This document shows, piece after piece, positions 24,240-31,857 of a stretch of DNA of 64,000 bases (positions are counted from its first letter, which is position 1; each line of letters begins with the position of its first letter). The notes under the pieces were generated by a model that was not told where the DNA came from, ran no database searches, and worked only from the letters and a program-made list of their open reading frames with translations. A program made the translations under genes and the position numbers. Source of the DNA: Butyrivibrio sp. CB08 (GTDB lineage: Bacteria; Bacillota; Clostridia; Lachnospirales; Lachnospiraceae); the NCBI RefSeq assembly GCF_003625485.1, contig NZ_RAIR01000003.1, positions 62,001-126,000 on the forward strand, in the 5' to 3' direction.

Positions 24240-24995
24240 ATGTGGTATGTAGTACAGGTGAAAAGTGGACAGGAACAGGAAATGAGAGCACTTATTGATA
24301 AGCTTCGTGATGAAGAAGCTTATGGGGAGTGCTTTGTTCCGCTGTTTGAAGATGTTAAGAGAAGTGGCGGAAAGTGCAGGATAGGATTTAGAAAGTTGTT
24401 TCCAGGATATGTATTTGTGGAGTGTCAGAATCCAGGAAGACTTTTTGACACGCTTATGGGAGTTAAAGATTTTACCAAGCTTCTTGGAGCTGTTGAAGAG
24501 GATGGAAGTAAGCTCTTTATTCCGATAGGAAAAGAGGACGAAGAATTTCTGGGAACATTGTTTGCAGATGGGATCATGCATGTTAGCTATATACATATGA
24601 CTAAGAATGGAAGGATTGATAAGATCGCAGGACCTCTTGCGCACTACCGCAATCACATAACTAAGTTAGAACTCCGCCATAGAATGGCGGTGGTTGGGGC
24701 TGAGATGTTTGGGAAGCGCAGGAAGGTGAAGTTTGGACTTTGGACTGATGATGACCCCATTCTTCCTGAACTTGAGAAGCTCAAAGGGGAAAATGACGTA
24801 CTGGATGGAGTGGTGGAACTTGATATAGGAGTTCACGCTGGGGATAAGGTGGTTGACGAGAGTGGCGTGTATGGTGATCAGGTCTTCGTTGTCCAGAGTG
24901 TAGATTTAAAGCGCCGAGTAGTGGTGTCTACCTTCGAGATGTTCGGTACCAGTGCAAGGATAGAGCTTAGAGCTGATGAAGTGCGGAAGGTGTAA
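24240..24995 (+). CDS. loaP: NusG paralog, LoaP-type processive antiterminator
   Basis: A 251-residue protein opening with the NGN-domain motif MWYVVQVKSGQEQEMRALI, then CFVPLFEDVKR, KLFPGYVFVE (core NusG signature) and TKLLGA. A C-terminal KOW domain near 195-250 has VHAGDKVVDESGVYGDQ and VVVSTFEMFG. Housekeeping NusG is ~175 aa and sits beside secE and rplK. This one is longer, has a charged insertion and stands before a very long glycan operon, which is the LoaP pattern. LoaP binds an RNA hairpin in the leader of its target operon and makes RNA polymerase read through terminators. The target here would be the 28-kb operon starting at ~25060. The start ATG follows AGAGGAACAAGCTG. Confidence 0.85.
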   Translation: MWYVVQVKSGQEQEMRALIDKLRDEEAYGECFVPLFEDVKRSGGKCRIGFRKLFPGYVFVECQNPGRLFDTLMGVKDFTKLLGAVEEDGSKLFIPIGKEDEEFLGTLFADGIMHVSYIHMTKNGRIDKIAGPLAHYRNHITKLELRHRMAVVGAEMFGKRRKVKFGLWTDDDPILPELEKLKGENDVLDGVVELDIGVHAGDKVVDESGVYGDQVFVVQSVDLKRRVVVSTFEMFGTSARIELRADEVRKV

Positions 24996-25023
24996 AGGGT
25001 ATAGGCAAAAGGTAATAGTAAGT

Positions 25024-25050
25024 TAAGAATAACGCAGATTTAGCCGATAT
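25024..25050 (+). promoter_or_regulatory. Sigma-28 promoter of the long glycan operon
   Basis: TAAG (25024-25027), 15 bases, GCCGATAT (25043-25050): 3 of 4 and 7 of 8 consensus bases with exact spacing, the same quality as the flagellin promoters in this window. It faces the coiled-coil gene and the glycan operon, so these genes should be expressed with the flagellar late class. A weaker vegetative alternative lies at 25154-25180 (TTGTGA, then TGCTATAAA with only 15-base spacing). Confidence 0.75.
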
Positions 25051-25541
25051 AAATGATAAGGATGATTTTGGCCAAGTACATTATGTTGTAAGAACAATGG
25101 TTGATCATACGCTACATATTGTGGTGATGACTGTATTTCATACAACAATTTACTTGTGATGGTGCATTAGTTGCTATAAAATTAATGTATATGCAGTATT
25201 CATGAAGCATCCAAGGCTCCAGGGCGGTTATACCGACGGTGATCAGGGTGTGGACATACTATTACTTAGTAGTCGCATATAGAGAAATAGCGCATATGCG
25301 ATATGGCGAAGCGCGCGGAAAATCCCTTGACTCATGCATGGATATCTATTATATTACTCATTGTGCATAGCACATCGATAACCATATTAGGTATCCGGAC
25401 ATTCGTCCAAAGATTTCCAGATTTTGTTTGAATATCAAATCTAGGTAGCTTATAATTTTTTACACAAACTGATTTAGAGATTTTTCTTTTTTCTTTACCT
25501 TATATGTTTATCACAAAATATAAGGCAAAGGAGGTGACAGA
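25051..25541 (+). other. Long untranslated leader of the glycan operon (candidate LoaP target)
   Basis: No credible gene was found in ~490 bases between the sigma-28 promoter and the coiled-coil gene. It holds several short inverted repeats: CGCATATGCG (near 25291), TGTGC-ATA-GCACA (near 25363) and GGAC-ATTC-GTCC (near 25397). LoaP systems use a leader hairpin to recruit the factor, so one of these could be the loading site. None is obvious enough to choose by eye. Confidence 0.45.
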
Positions 25542-26096
25542 ATGGCACTGAGCAAGGAAGATTTGCAAGCAATAAAGGTTATTGTAGATGGTTCATTTCT
25601 AGGTCTTGAGAACCGCATGGACGGTCTTGAAAATCACATGGATAGCCTTGAGAATCACATGGATGGTCTAGAACGTCGTATGGACGGTCTTGAAAATCAC
25701 ATGGATGTCCTCGATAACCGCATGAGTGGTCTAGAGAATCAAGTGAATGGTCTAGAGAATCAAGTGAATGGCCTTACGGACCAAGTGAATGGTCTAGAGA
25801 ATCAAGTGAATGGCCTTACGGATCAAGTGAATGGTCTTGAGAATCAGGTGAATGGCCTTGGACAGCGTATGGATTCTCTTGAAGTAGATGTAAAAGAAAT
25901 TAAGGTTGTTCAGATTGAGAACCGCATTATTCCTGTGCTTGAAGAAGTACTTAAGTACCAAAAGGATGTATATGAAAGATATCATAATGGAGCGGAGCTT
26001 TTTGAAGAAAAGATATCTTTGATAGATCAAATGGACAAGACAGTTTCAAGACATTCCAAACAGATACAGGAATTCAAACCAAAAAAGAAAAAATGA
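25542..26096 (+). CDS. Heptad-repeat coiled-coil protein
   Basis: A 184-residue protein with no signal peptide or membrane segment. After ~20 residues it has 14 consecutive seven-residue units of the type GLENQVN or GLENHMD (residues ~21-118), with Leu at one core position and Met or Val four residues later, a textbook 4-3 hydrophobic pattern for a long parallel coiled coil. The C-terminal ~65 residues are helical and end in PKKKK. I do not recognise a family. It is the first gene after the sigma-28 promoter and LoaP leader, with a strong AAAGGAGGTGA ribosome site. It is followed by a terminator before the glycan genes. A structural or scaffold role is possible but unproven. Confidence 0.8.
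   Translation: MALSKEDLQAIKVIVDGSFLGLENRMDGLENHMDSLENHMDGLERRMDGLENHMDVLDNRMSGLENQVNGLENQVNGLTDQVNGLENQVNGLTDQVNGLENQVNGLGQRMDSLEVDVKEIKVVQIENRIIPVLEEVLKYQKDVYERYHNGAELFEEKISLIDQMDKTVSRHSKQIQEFKPKKKK
25602..25895 (+). repeat. 14 tandem 21-bp repeats encoding coiled-coil heptads
   Basis: Units begin with GGTCTTGAG or GGTCTAGAG variants. The middle six (from about 25728) are very alike, alternating GLENQVN and GLTDQVN. Similarity at DNA level suggests slippage or recombination can change the number of units without breaking the frame. Confidence 0.9.
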
Positions 26097-26103
26097 ATTG
26101 AGA

Positions 26104-26127
26104 GGCGTAGCGTAGGCTACGCCTTTT
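26104..26127 (+). terminator. Terminator between the coiled-coil gene and the glycan genes
   Basis: A perfect 8-bp stem GGCGTAGC (26104-26111) / GCTACGCC (26116-26123), GTAG loop, then TTTTA. It lies 70 bp before asnB, and no convincing promoter follows it. If the glycan genes depend on the sigma-28 promoter, this is a natural site for LoaP read-through. Confidence 0.75.
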
Positions 26128-26197
26128 ATAATACTAAAATGAAAGAGTCATCAAGATTTTGAAAAAATAGATGAATAATTAAGAGTGATAGGTCGAT

Positions 26198-28087
26198 ATG
26201 TGTGGAATATGTGGGCTTTATAGCAAGAAAGATATAGATAAAGATACCCTAATACGGATGAGTGACACTATGATTCATCGTGGACCAGATGATAGTGGAG
26301 CGACTGAAGTAGAATTAGTAAATGAGGGATGGTCTGTTGGTTTGGCGCATAGGCGATTAGCAATATTGGATTTGACAAAAGCTGGTCATCAACCTATGGC
26401 AACGCAAAACCAAGATCTTACTGTAGTGTTTAATGGAGAAATCTATAATTTTAAAGAGATAAAAAAAGAACTTAGTGATTATCAATTTGCTACTAACTGT
26501 GACACAGAAGTTATTCTGGCTGCATATCTAAAGTGGGGTATTTCATGCGTTGATAGATTTAATGGAATGTTTGCGTTTGCTCTTTTTGACAAAAGAACTG
26601 ATACATTATTTCTAGCTCGTGACAGAATGGGGAAGAAACCCCTTTTTTATTGGGTTCAACAGGATTTGCTTGTCTTTTCATCTGAATTAAAAGGTATATA
26701 TGCGTTTCCGGGGTTTAATGAAAAAATCAGAAAAGATGTGCTGGGAGATTATTTTATGCATAGATCCATTCATGCGCCTAGCACGATTTATGAAAATGTA
26801 TACTGTTTAGAGCCAGGCACAATTCTTTCATATGACAAGGGAGTATGTGTTCAAAATACATTTTGGAGTGTGGCTGACACATATAGTAGATGTGCAAACA
26901 GATTCAAGGGAACTTTAGATGATGCTATAGGGGCAGTAGATGAAACACTACATAGAGCTATAAAGCGTCGACTAATTGCTGATGTTGAAGTTGGAGCATT
27001 TTTGAGTGGAGGCATTGATAGTTCACTAATATGCGCTATCGCAAATCAACATCTGAGCACACCAGTAAAAAGTTTTTGCATAGGCTTTGAAGACGAGAAG
27101 ATAAATGAAGCGGTTTATGCAAAAGAGATAGCGAATTATTTGGGATGTGCTCACGAGGAGAGGTATATTACAGACGATGAAATGTTCTCGCTCGTGGGAG
27201 ACATTCCGACATATTATGACCAGCCTGTAGCTGATCCAGCAGAAATACCATTGATGCTTCTATCTGCCATGACAAGGCAAAGTGTGAAAGTAGCACTTTC
27301 TGGAGATGGTGGCGATGAGTTGTTCGGGGGATATGCAGTATATAGAAAATTGATTTTGGCCCAGAAAAAGAAATGCTTAGGGCGAATGATATATGCTTTA
27401 AAGCAAGTTCCCGGAATAAAACATAACAAGAAGCTTAACAGTCTTCCAATAGAATATAGAATGGTATCCTGTAAACCAAATCCTAAAATTGAAACACAGA
27501 TGGGTGTGGATGCATATACAAATATACTAGATAAAATACTTGCAGACTCAGGAGAGTATTATTATCAGTTTGATGATGTATATGGAGAAGAAAACCTTGC
27601 ACAGCGACGAATGTTACTAGATATGGATACATCTCTTCCTGACTACATGTTAGTTAAGGCTGACAGGGCTACTATGAGAAGTTCATTGGAATGTCGATGC
27701 CCTTATCTCGATACAGAGCTAATAGAACTAGCATTTTCACTGCCCTTAGAATACAAAATAGATTCGAATTCTGGAAAACTTGTTCTCAAAGAATTAGCAT
27801 ATCGATATATTCCTAAACAGTTTCTTGATAGACCCAAAGCGGGGTTTGCTGTTCCATTAGATAGATGGCTGAGAGGACCACTAAAAGAACAGATAATGGA
27901 TTGGACGTCTTATGATTATTTGCTAAGGCAAGGTATCTTTAATCCGGAAGAAACGATAAAGTTTGTTTCTGAGTATATGCAAAACGGAGATCAGGGCAGA
28001 TGGTCTGGGAAAAATTTTTCGAAACTTATATGGCCATATTATGTTTTCCAGCAATGGTATGACAGATATGAGGGAATGGCATATTAA
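26198..28087 (+). CDS. asnB: Glutamine-dependent asparagine synthase family protein
   Basis: A 629-residue AsnB. The N-terminal glutaminase starts MCGICGLYSKKD (Cys2 nucleophile after Met removal), with FNGEIYNF and SFGLDR-type residues. The C-terminal ATP domain from ~250 has FLSGGIDSSLICAI (PP-loop), GDGGDELFGGY and PKAGFAVPL. AsnB makes asparagine, but homologues in glycan operons (WbpS-like) amidate sugar carboxylates. With a glycan operon behind it, amidation of a uronic or nonulosonic carboxyl is plausible. The catalytic residues are complete. It is the first gene after the 26104-26127 terminator. Confidence 0.88.
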   Translation: MCGICGLYSKKDIDKDTLIRMSDTMIHRGPDDSGATEVELVNEGWSVGLAHRRLAILDLTKAGHQPMATQNQDLTVVFNGEIYNFKEIKKELSDYQFATNCDTEVILAAYLKWGISCVDRFNGMFAFALFDKRTDTLFLARDRMGKKPLFYWVQQDLLVFSSELKGIYAFPGFNEKIRKDVLGDYFMHRSIHAPSTIYENVYCLEPGTILSYDKGVCVQNTFWSVADTYSRCANRFKGTLDDAIGAVDETLHRAIKRRLIADVEVGAFLSGGIDSSLICAIANQHLSTPVKSFCIGFEDEKINEAVYAKEIANYLGCAHEERYITDDEMFSLVGDIPTYYDQPVADPAEIPLMLLSAMTRQSVKVALSGDGGDELFGGYAVYRKLILAQKKKCLGRMIYALKQVPGIKHNKKLNSLPIEYRMVSCKPNPKIETQMGVDAYTNILDKILADSGEYYYQFDDVYGEENLAQRRMLLDMDTSLPDYMLVKADRATMRSSLECRCPYLDTELIELAFSLPLEYKIDSNSGKLVLKELAYRYIPKQFLDRPKAGFAVPLDRWLRGPLKEQIMDWTSYDYLLRQGIFNPEETIKFVSEYMQNGDQGRWSGKNFSKLIWPYYVFQQWYDRYEGMAY

Positions 28088-28112
28088 CGATAGAGAGGAA
28101 GTATTTTGATAT

Positions 28113-29306
28113 ATGTCTGAAATAGTATTGTGCAGTTTTATTGTTCCCTTATATAAAGGAGAGCAATATGTTGATGGCATATCAGATATGGTCTGCAGAG
28201 CCGTAGAAAAATATCTTTGCCTTAAAAATGAAGGGATGTTTGAGATAGTATTTATTAATGACTGGCCAGAAGAGATAATAGAACTGAAGCCATCGATGCA
28301 TCCTTTTATTAAGCAAAGTCTGTATACTAATAAGCATAACTATGGAATTCATGCATCCAGAATTAAAGGAGTAGAATTGGCTAATGGGCAGTATGTAGTT
28401 TTTTTGGATCAGGATGATATAATCAGCGAAGACTATATATATAATCAAATGTCGCAAATAGCCGACAATGACTTAATTCTTTGTAATGGAATCAATTATG
28501 GAGAGGCAATATATCATGACGCGGCCGAGATGAAAAGTGCACTTATGAAGGATTATTACATCAAGGGAAATAATCTGATCATATCCCCGGGGCAAGTGAT
28601 GCTCAAAAAAGAAATCATACCAAAAGAATGGTGTAATAACCTGGTTCATTATAATTGTTCAGATGATTATTTCTTGTGGACGCTAATTCTGTACAAAGGC
28701 GTTGAGTGGGAAATAAATGACAATATAGATTTCCTACATGGATTCACTGACAATAATACATCAAGAAATGAAAACAACATGATACAGTCTATGTGTGAAG
28801 TAAATGAGTATTTATATAATCTTGGAATAATTAAGGACTATGATATTCAAAGCAAATTTAAAAAGAGAGCTGAAGAATGGGATATATGTGGGAAAAGATT
28901 AGAGAAAAATATGCTAGATATAAGGGCATTAAGTGCCTTACTCTTTCAAAAGAATAATCAAATGTTGATGGGAGATTATCTTGAATCAATAGGCATACAT
29001 TCGGTAGCAATTTATGGATATGGATACCTTGGAAGAAAACTTTATGATGAGCTGAGACAGAGTAATATTTGTGTTAGTGCTGTGTTTGATAAGAATCGTT
29101 GCTGTAAAGACGATTCTTTTTTTCATGAGTTAGGAGATAGCATCTCTAATATTGATGCAATTATTATTACAGTTAGCAATCAGTATTATGAAATTGCGAA
29201 TGAATTACGTAATTTGTTTTTGGGCAGGATTCTTTCGCTTCATAGTATTGTTTTTAATGAGGTCCCGTCGTTTTACATTTCTCAATTAAAAAGAAGGGAC
29301 AAATAG
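28113..29306 (+). CDS. GT2-like glycosyltransferase with C-terminal Rossmann module
   Basis: A 397-residue protein. Residues 1-~230 are a GT-A, family-2-like fold: FIVPLYKGEQYV, IVFINDWPEE, YGIHASRIKGVELANGQYVVFLDQDD (DQDD in place of DxD). Residues ~295-395 are the Rossmann-like module that recurs through the operon: SVAIYGYGYLGRKLYDEL, then VSAVFDKNRCCKDDS, then DAIIITVSNQYYEIANEL. It adds a sugar to a lipid or protein acceptor. Donor unknown. No membrane segment. It follows asnB by 25 bp with site GAGGAAG. It is AT-rich, like the next genes. Confidence 0.78.
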   Translation: MSEIVLCSFIVPLYKGEQYVDGISDMVCRAVEKYLCLKNEGMFEIVFINDWPEEIIELKPSMHPFIKQSLYTNKHNYGIHASRIKGVELANGQYVVFLDQDDIISEDYIYNQMSQIADNDLILCNGINYGEAIYHDAAEMKSALMKDYYIKGNNLIISPGQVMLKKEIIPKEWCNNLVHYNCSDDYFLWTLILYKGVEWEINDNIDFLHGFTDNNTSRNENNMIQSMCEVNEYLYNLGIIKDYDIQSKFKKRAEEWDICGKRLEKNMLDIRALSALLFQKNNQMLMGDYLESIGIHSVAIYGYGYLGRKLYDELRQSNICVSAVFDKNRCCKDDSFFHELGDSISNIDAIIITVSNQYYEIANELRNLFLGRILSLHSIVFNEVPSFYISQLKRRDK

Positions 29307-29404
29307 AAAACGTAAATGTCCACTTGAAAACTATAAGAGATAAGATACTTATTATATCTGATGCATGTACATTTTAAAATGAATAGTTGTTTTGGGGAAA
29401 TAAT

Positions 29405-30607
29405 ATGCTTGGCAAAACTGCACGTGATAATTATTTGGTTTTGAATTCAAAAAAAAGTACTAATATAAGCTTTAAAAAAGTATCTGTCGTTGCGTATCTT
29501 TATTATGAAGATGGCTTGGATTGGTATGTTAATGCTATAAAGGAAGTGCCAGAGGCTATTTATGTTCTTATACTTACTGCAAATGAGAATATAGCGAAGA
29601 TAGTAAAAAGTATTTTTTCCTACAGGAGCAACTGCGAGGTAAGATTAAAGGCTAATAGAGGAAGAGATGTTGCAGCATTGCTTGTGGATGCTAAACAAGT
29701 CTTTTATGATTATGATTTTGTTTGCTTTTTACACGATAAAAAAGCAAGAGAGAAGGTGTATGAATACGATTTTTCATTATGGGCAAAATCTATGTGGGAA
29801 AATTTGATCTGTTCAAAAGGATATATTGGTGAGGTGATTAGGATACTCAATGATGATCAAATTGGACTTTTAGTACCGGTGATCGATATTGGAGATAAGG
29901 TTTCAGTGGGACATAGAAATGCGTGGGGGGACAATTACGACAATACTGTCACGCTATTAGATAGATTGAACTGCAAAAGCAGCATTACAAAAAACGTGCC
30001 ACCTTTTTCATTGGGGACGATGTTCTGGTGCAATACAAAGGCATTGAGAAAACTTTTTGATTTTGGATGGAAGGAAGAAGACTTCTGTGAAGAACCTTTG
30101 CCTGAAGATGGAACGATAAGCCATGCTATTGAAAGGTGTTTTCCATATGTTGCCGAGGATGCAGGTTATAAATCGGTTGCAATAATGTCAGATTCTTTTG
30201 TGGAAAAATATATTGGAAAACTGAATCAATATCTCAGAAGTGGCTTAGATATCGTGGATAAGGCGTTCAGTGTGAGGGAACCATATGATTTGTTTCAATT
30301 TGGGAATACTATAGATACTTTGGAAAAGTACATTAGGAGACATGGTTCTATATTTATATATGGCGCTGGACAGAAGGGGAAGGCTCTTTTGAATGTGTTG
30401 TTTTGCTTTTTGGACTATTCTCCAAATGGATTTATTGATAAAAACAAAGTAGGCAATATGTGTCGTGGAAAACAAATATATTCTCTTGATGATGTGTTGG
30501 ACATGAAAGATGTTGGAATAATTATATCGGTTAGTAGAAGGTATTCTGACGAAGTCAAAGCTACTCTTGAACAAGCTGGTATAACCGACTATTTATGTAT
30601 ACATTGA
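29405..30607 (+). CDS. RgpF-like glycosyltransferase with C-terminal Rossmann module
   Basis: A 400-residue protein. Residues ~20-300 match RgpF (rhamnan synthesis protein F): VVAYLYYEDGLDWYVNAI, VLILTANEN, ANRGRDVAALLVDAK, YDFVCFLHDKKAR, IGLLVPVID, PPFSLGTMFWCN. RgpF proteins add rhamnose or modify polyrhamnose backbones in streptococcal cell-wall polysaccharide. Residues ~312-400 are the recurrent module: FIYGAGQKGKALLNVL, PNGFIDKNKVGNMCRGKQIYSL, VGIIISVSRRYSDEVKATL. The start is taken at ATG 29405 after GGGGA (the open frame begins with an unlikely TTG at 29387). The ~100-bp gap before it shows nothing more. Confidence 0.78.
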   Translation: MLGKTARDNYLVLNSKKSTNISFKKVSVVAYLYYEDGLDWYVNAIKEVPEAIYVLILTANENIAKIVKSIFSYRSNCEVRLKANRGRDVAALLVDAKQVFYDYDFVCFLHDKKAREKVYEYDFSLWAKSMWENLICSKGYIGEVIRILNDDQIGLLVPVIDIGDKVSVGHRNAWGDNYDNTVTLLDRLNCKSSITKNVPPFSLGTMFWCNTKALRKLFDFGWKEEDFCEEPLPEDGTISHAIERCFPYVAEDAGYKSVAIMSDSFVEKYIGKLNQYLRSGLDIVDKAFSVREPYDLFQFGNTIDTLEKYIRRHGSIFIYGAGQKGKALLNVLFCFLDYSPNGFIDKNKVGNMCRGKQIYSLDDVLDMKDVGIIISVSRRYSDEVKATLEQAGITDYLCIH

Positions 30608-30657
30608 TTGTGACAGGATAAAAGAATTATCGAAGCTAAAGGGACGAGTTTAATCAA

Positions 30658-31857
30658 ATGAATGATAAAGTGTCAATAATAATTCCGGTTTATAATGTTT
30701 CGGCATATTTGCCAGAATGCATGGAGAGTGTATTCGCACAAACATATGAGAATCTTGAAATTATTTTGGTGGATGATGGATCGAGTGATGCTAGTTCTGA
30801 GTGTTGTGATAAATATGTTGAGATAGATAAGCGAATCAAAGTTGTTCATAAGAAAAATGGAGGGCTGGTGTCTGCCAGGAAGGCTGGGTTAGAATTAGTT
30901 ACTGGAAAATATATATTTAATTTGGATGGAGATGATTGGATAGATACAGATACTATAGAAACATGTATTAAAAGACTAGAAAAAGACGAATCGGATATTA
31001 TACAATTTGGTTATTATACCTTTGGTAATAATCAGGATGGTATTCATTCTAACTTAGACGCCATTTTTACTATAGAACCAGAGTCTTTAGATGGCGTTAT
31101 TTCAGATTTATTGAAAACAAATGGTTGTTTGAATACGTTGATGGGAACAAAAATATATAAGACTAGGATATTTAGAGATGTATATAGCAAGATGCCAGAT
31201 ACTATCAAACGAGCAGATGATCTGCTCGTTTTTGTTATGGCATTGCCGGAAGTAAAAAGAGTTACTACTATAACAAATTGTTTTTTGCATTATAGGATGA
31301 GGAGAGATTCAAAATCGCACTTACACGATGGCATGTCTCAAGTAATAGACTTTGATAACACGATAAATCATGTCTATTCGTATATCAAGAACAAAGACTT
31401 CTACAGTAATGTTACAAGTGAAATTCTTGATAATTGGGCTGTATCATACAAAATAGGACAGCTTAATAATGAATTAAAATACTATGGCGAGCATATACCA
31501 GTCTATAAAATGTCTGATCTGAATAGATTTAAAGGAAAAAGGCTTATTCTTTATGGAGCGGGAGCTGTTGGAAGAGATTACTATAGACAGCTTTCTTTGT
31601 ATAATAACATCTCTGTAGTTCGTTGGGTTGACAAGGATCCTTTGAAATATAGCTATGATTATTACAGTATTTCTGGACTAGAGGATGCTTTTAAATGCGA
31701 TTATGATTATGTGATTATAGCCGTTCAAAGTGAAAGACTAGCAGTAGAGATCTGGGAGGATTTGACTGAGAGTTGGAATGTTTTAGATAAAAAAATAGTT
31801 TGGGATAAACCTCATAAAATATGGGAAAGGCTCGTTGAGAATGATAAACCAGAATAA
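30658..31857 (+). CDS. GT2 glycosyltransferase with C-terminal Rossmann module
   Basis: A 399-residue protein. The N-terminal domain is a canonical GT2: VSIIIPVYNVSAYLPECMESVFAQTYENLEI, ILVDDGSSD, NGGLVSARKAGL, FNLDGDDWID (DGDD metal site), RADDLLVF. Residues ~293-390 are the shared module: RLILYGAGAVGRDYYRQL, VVRWVDKDPLKY, YDYVIIAVQSERLAVEI. The enzyme should be an inverting, cytosolic transferase acting on a lipid-linked or protein acceptor. The donor cannot be told. Its end overlaps the start of the following gene by 17 bp. Confidence 0.85.
   Translation: MNDKVSIIIPVYNVSAYLPECMESVFAQTYENLEIILVDDGSSDASSECCDKYVEIDKRIKVVHKKNGGLVSARKAGLELVTGKYIFNLDGDDWIDTDTIETCIKRLEKDESDIIQFGYYTFGNNQDGIHSNLDAIFTIEPESLDGVISDLLKTNGCLNTLMGTKIYKTRIFRDVYSKMPDTIKRADDLLVFVMALPEVKRVTTITNCFLHYRMRRDSKSHLHDGMSQVIDFDNTINHVYSYIKNKDFYSNVTSEILDNWAVSYKIGQLNNELKYYGEHIPVYKMSDLNRFKGKRLILYGAGAVGRDYYRQLSLYNNISVVRWVDKDPLKYSYDYYSISGLEDAFKCDYDYVIIAVQSERLAVEIWEDLTESWNVLDKKIVWDKPHKIWERLVENDKPE

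Noticed and set aside
25154..25180. Vegetative promoter TTGTGA / TGCTATAAA in the long leader
   Set aside because: Spacing is only 15 bases. Mentioned as an alternative to the sigma-28 promoter but not listed as a feature.
25602..25895. CRISPR array
   Set aside because: The 21-bp units are contiguous without spacers and keep one reading frame. They encode coiled-coil heptads.
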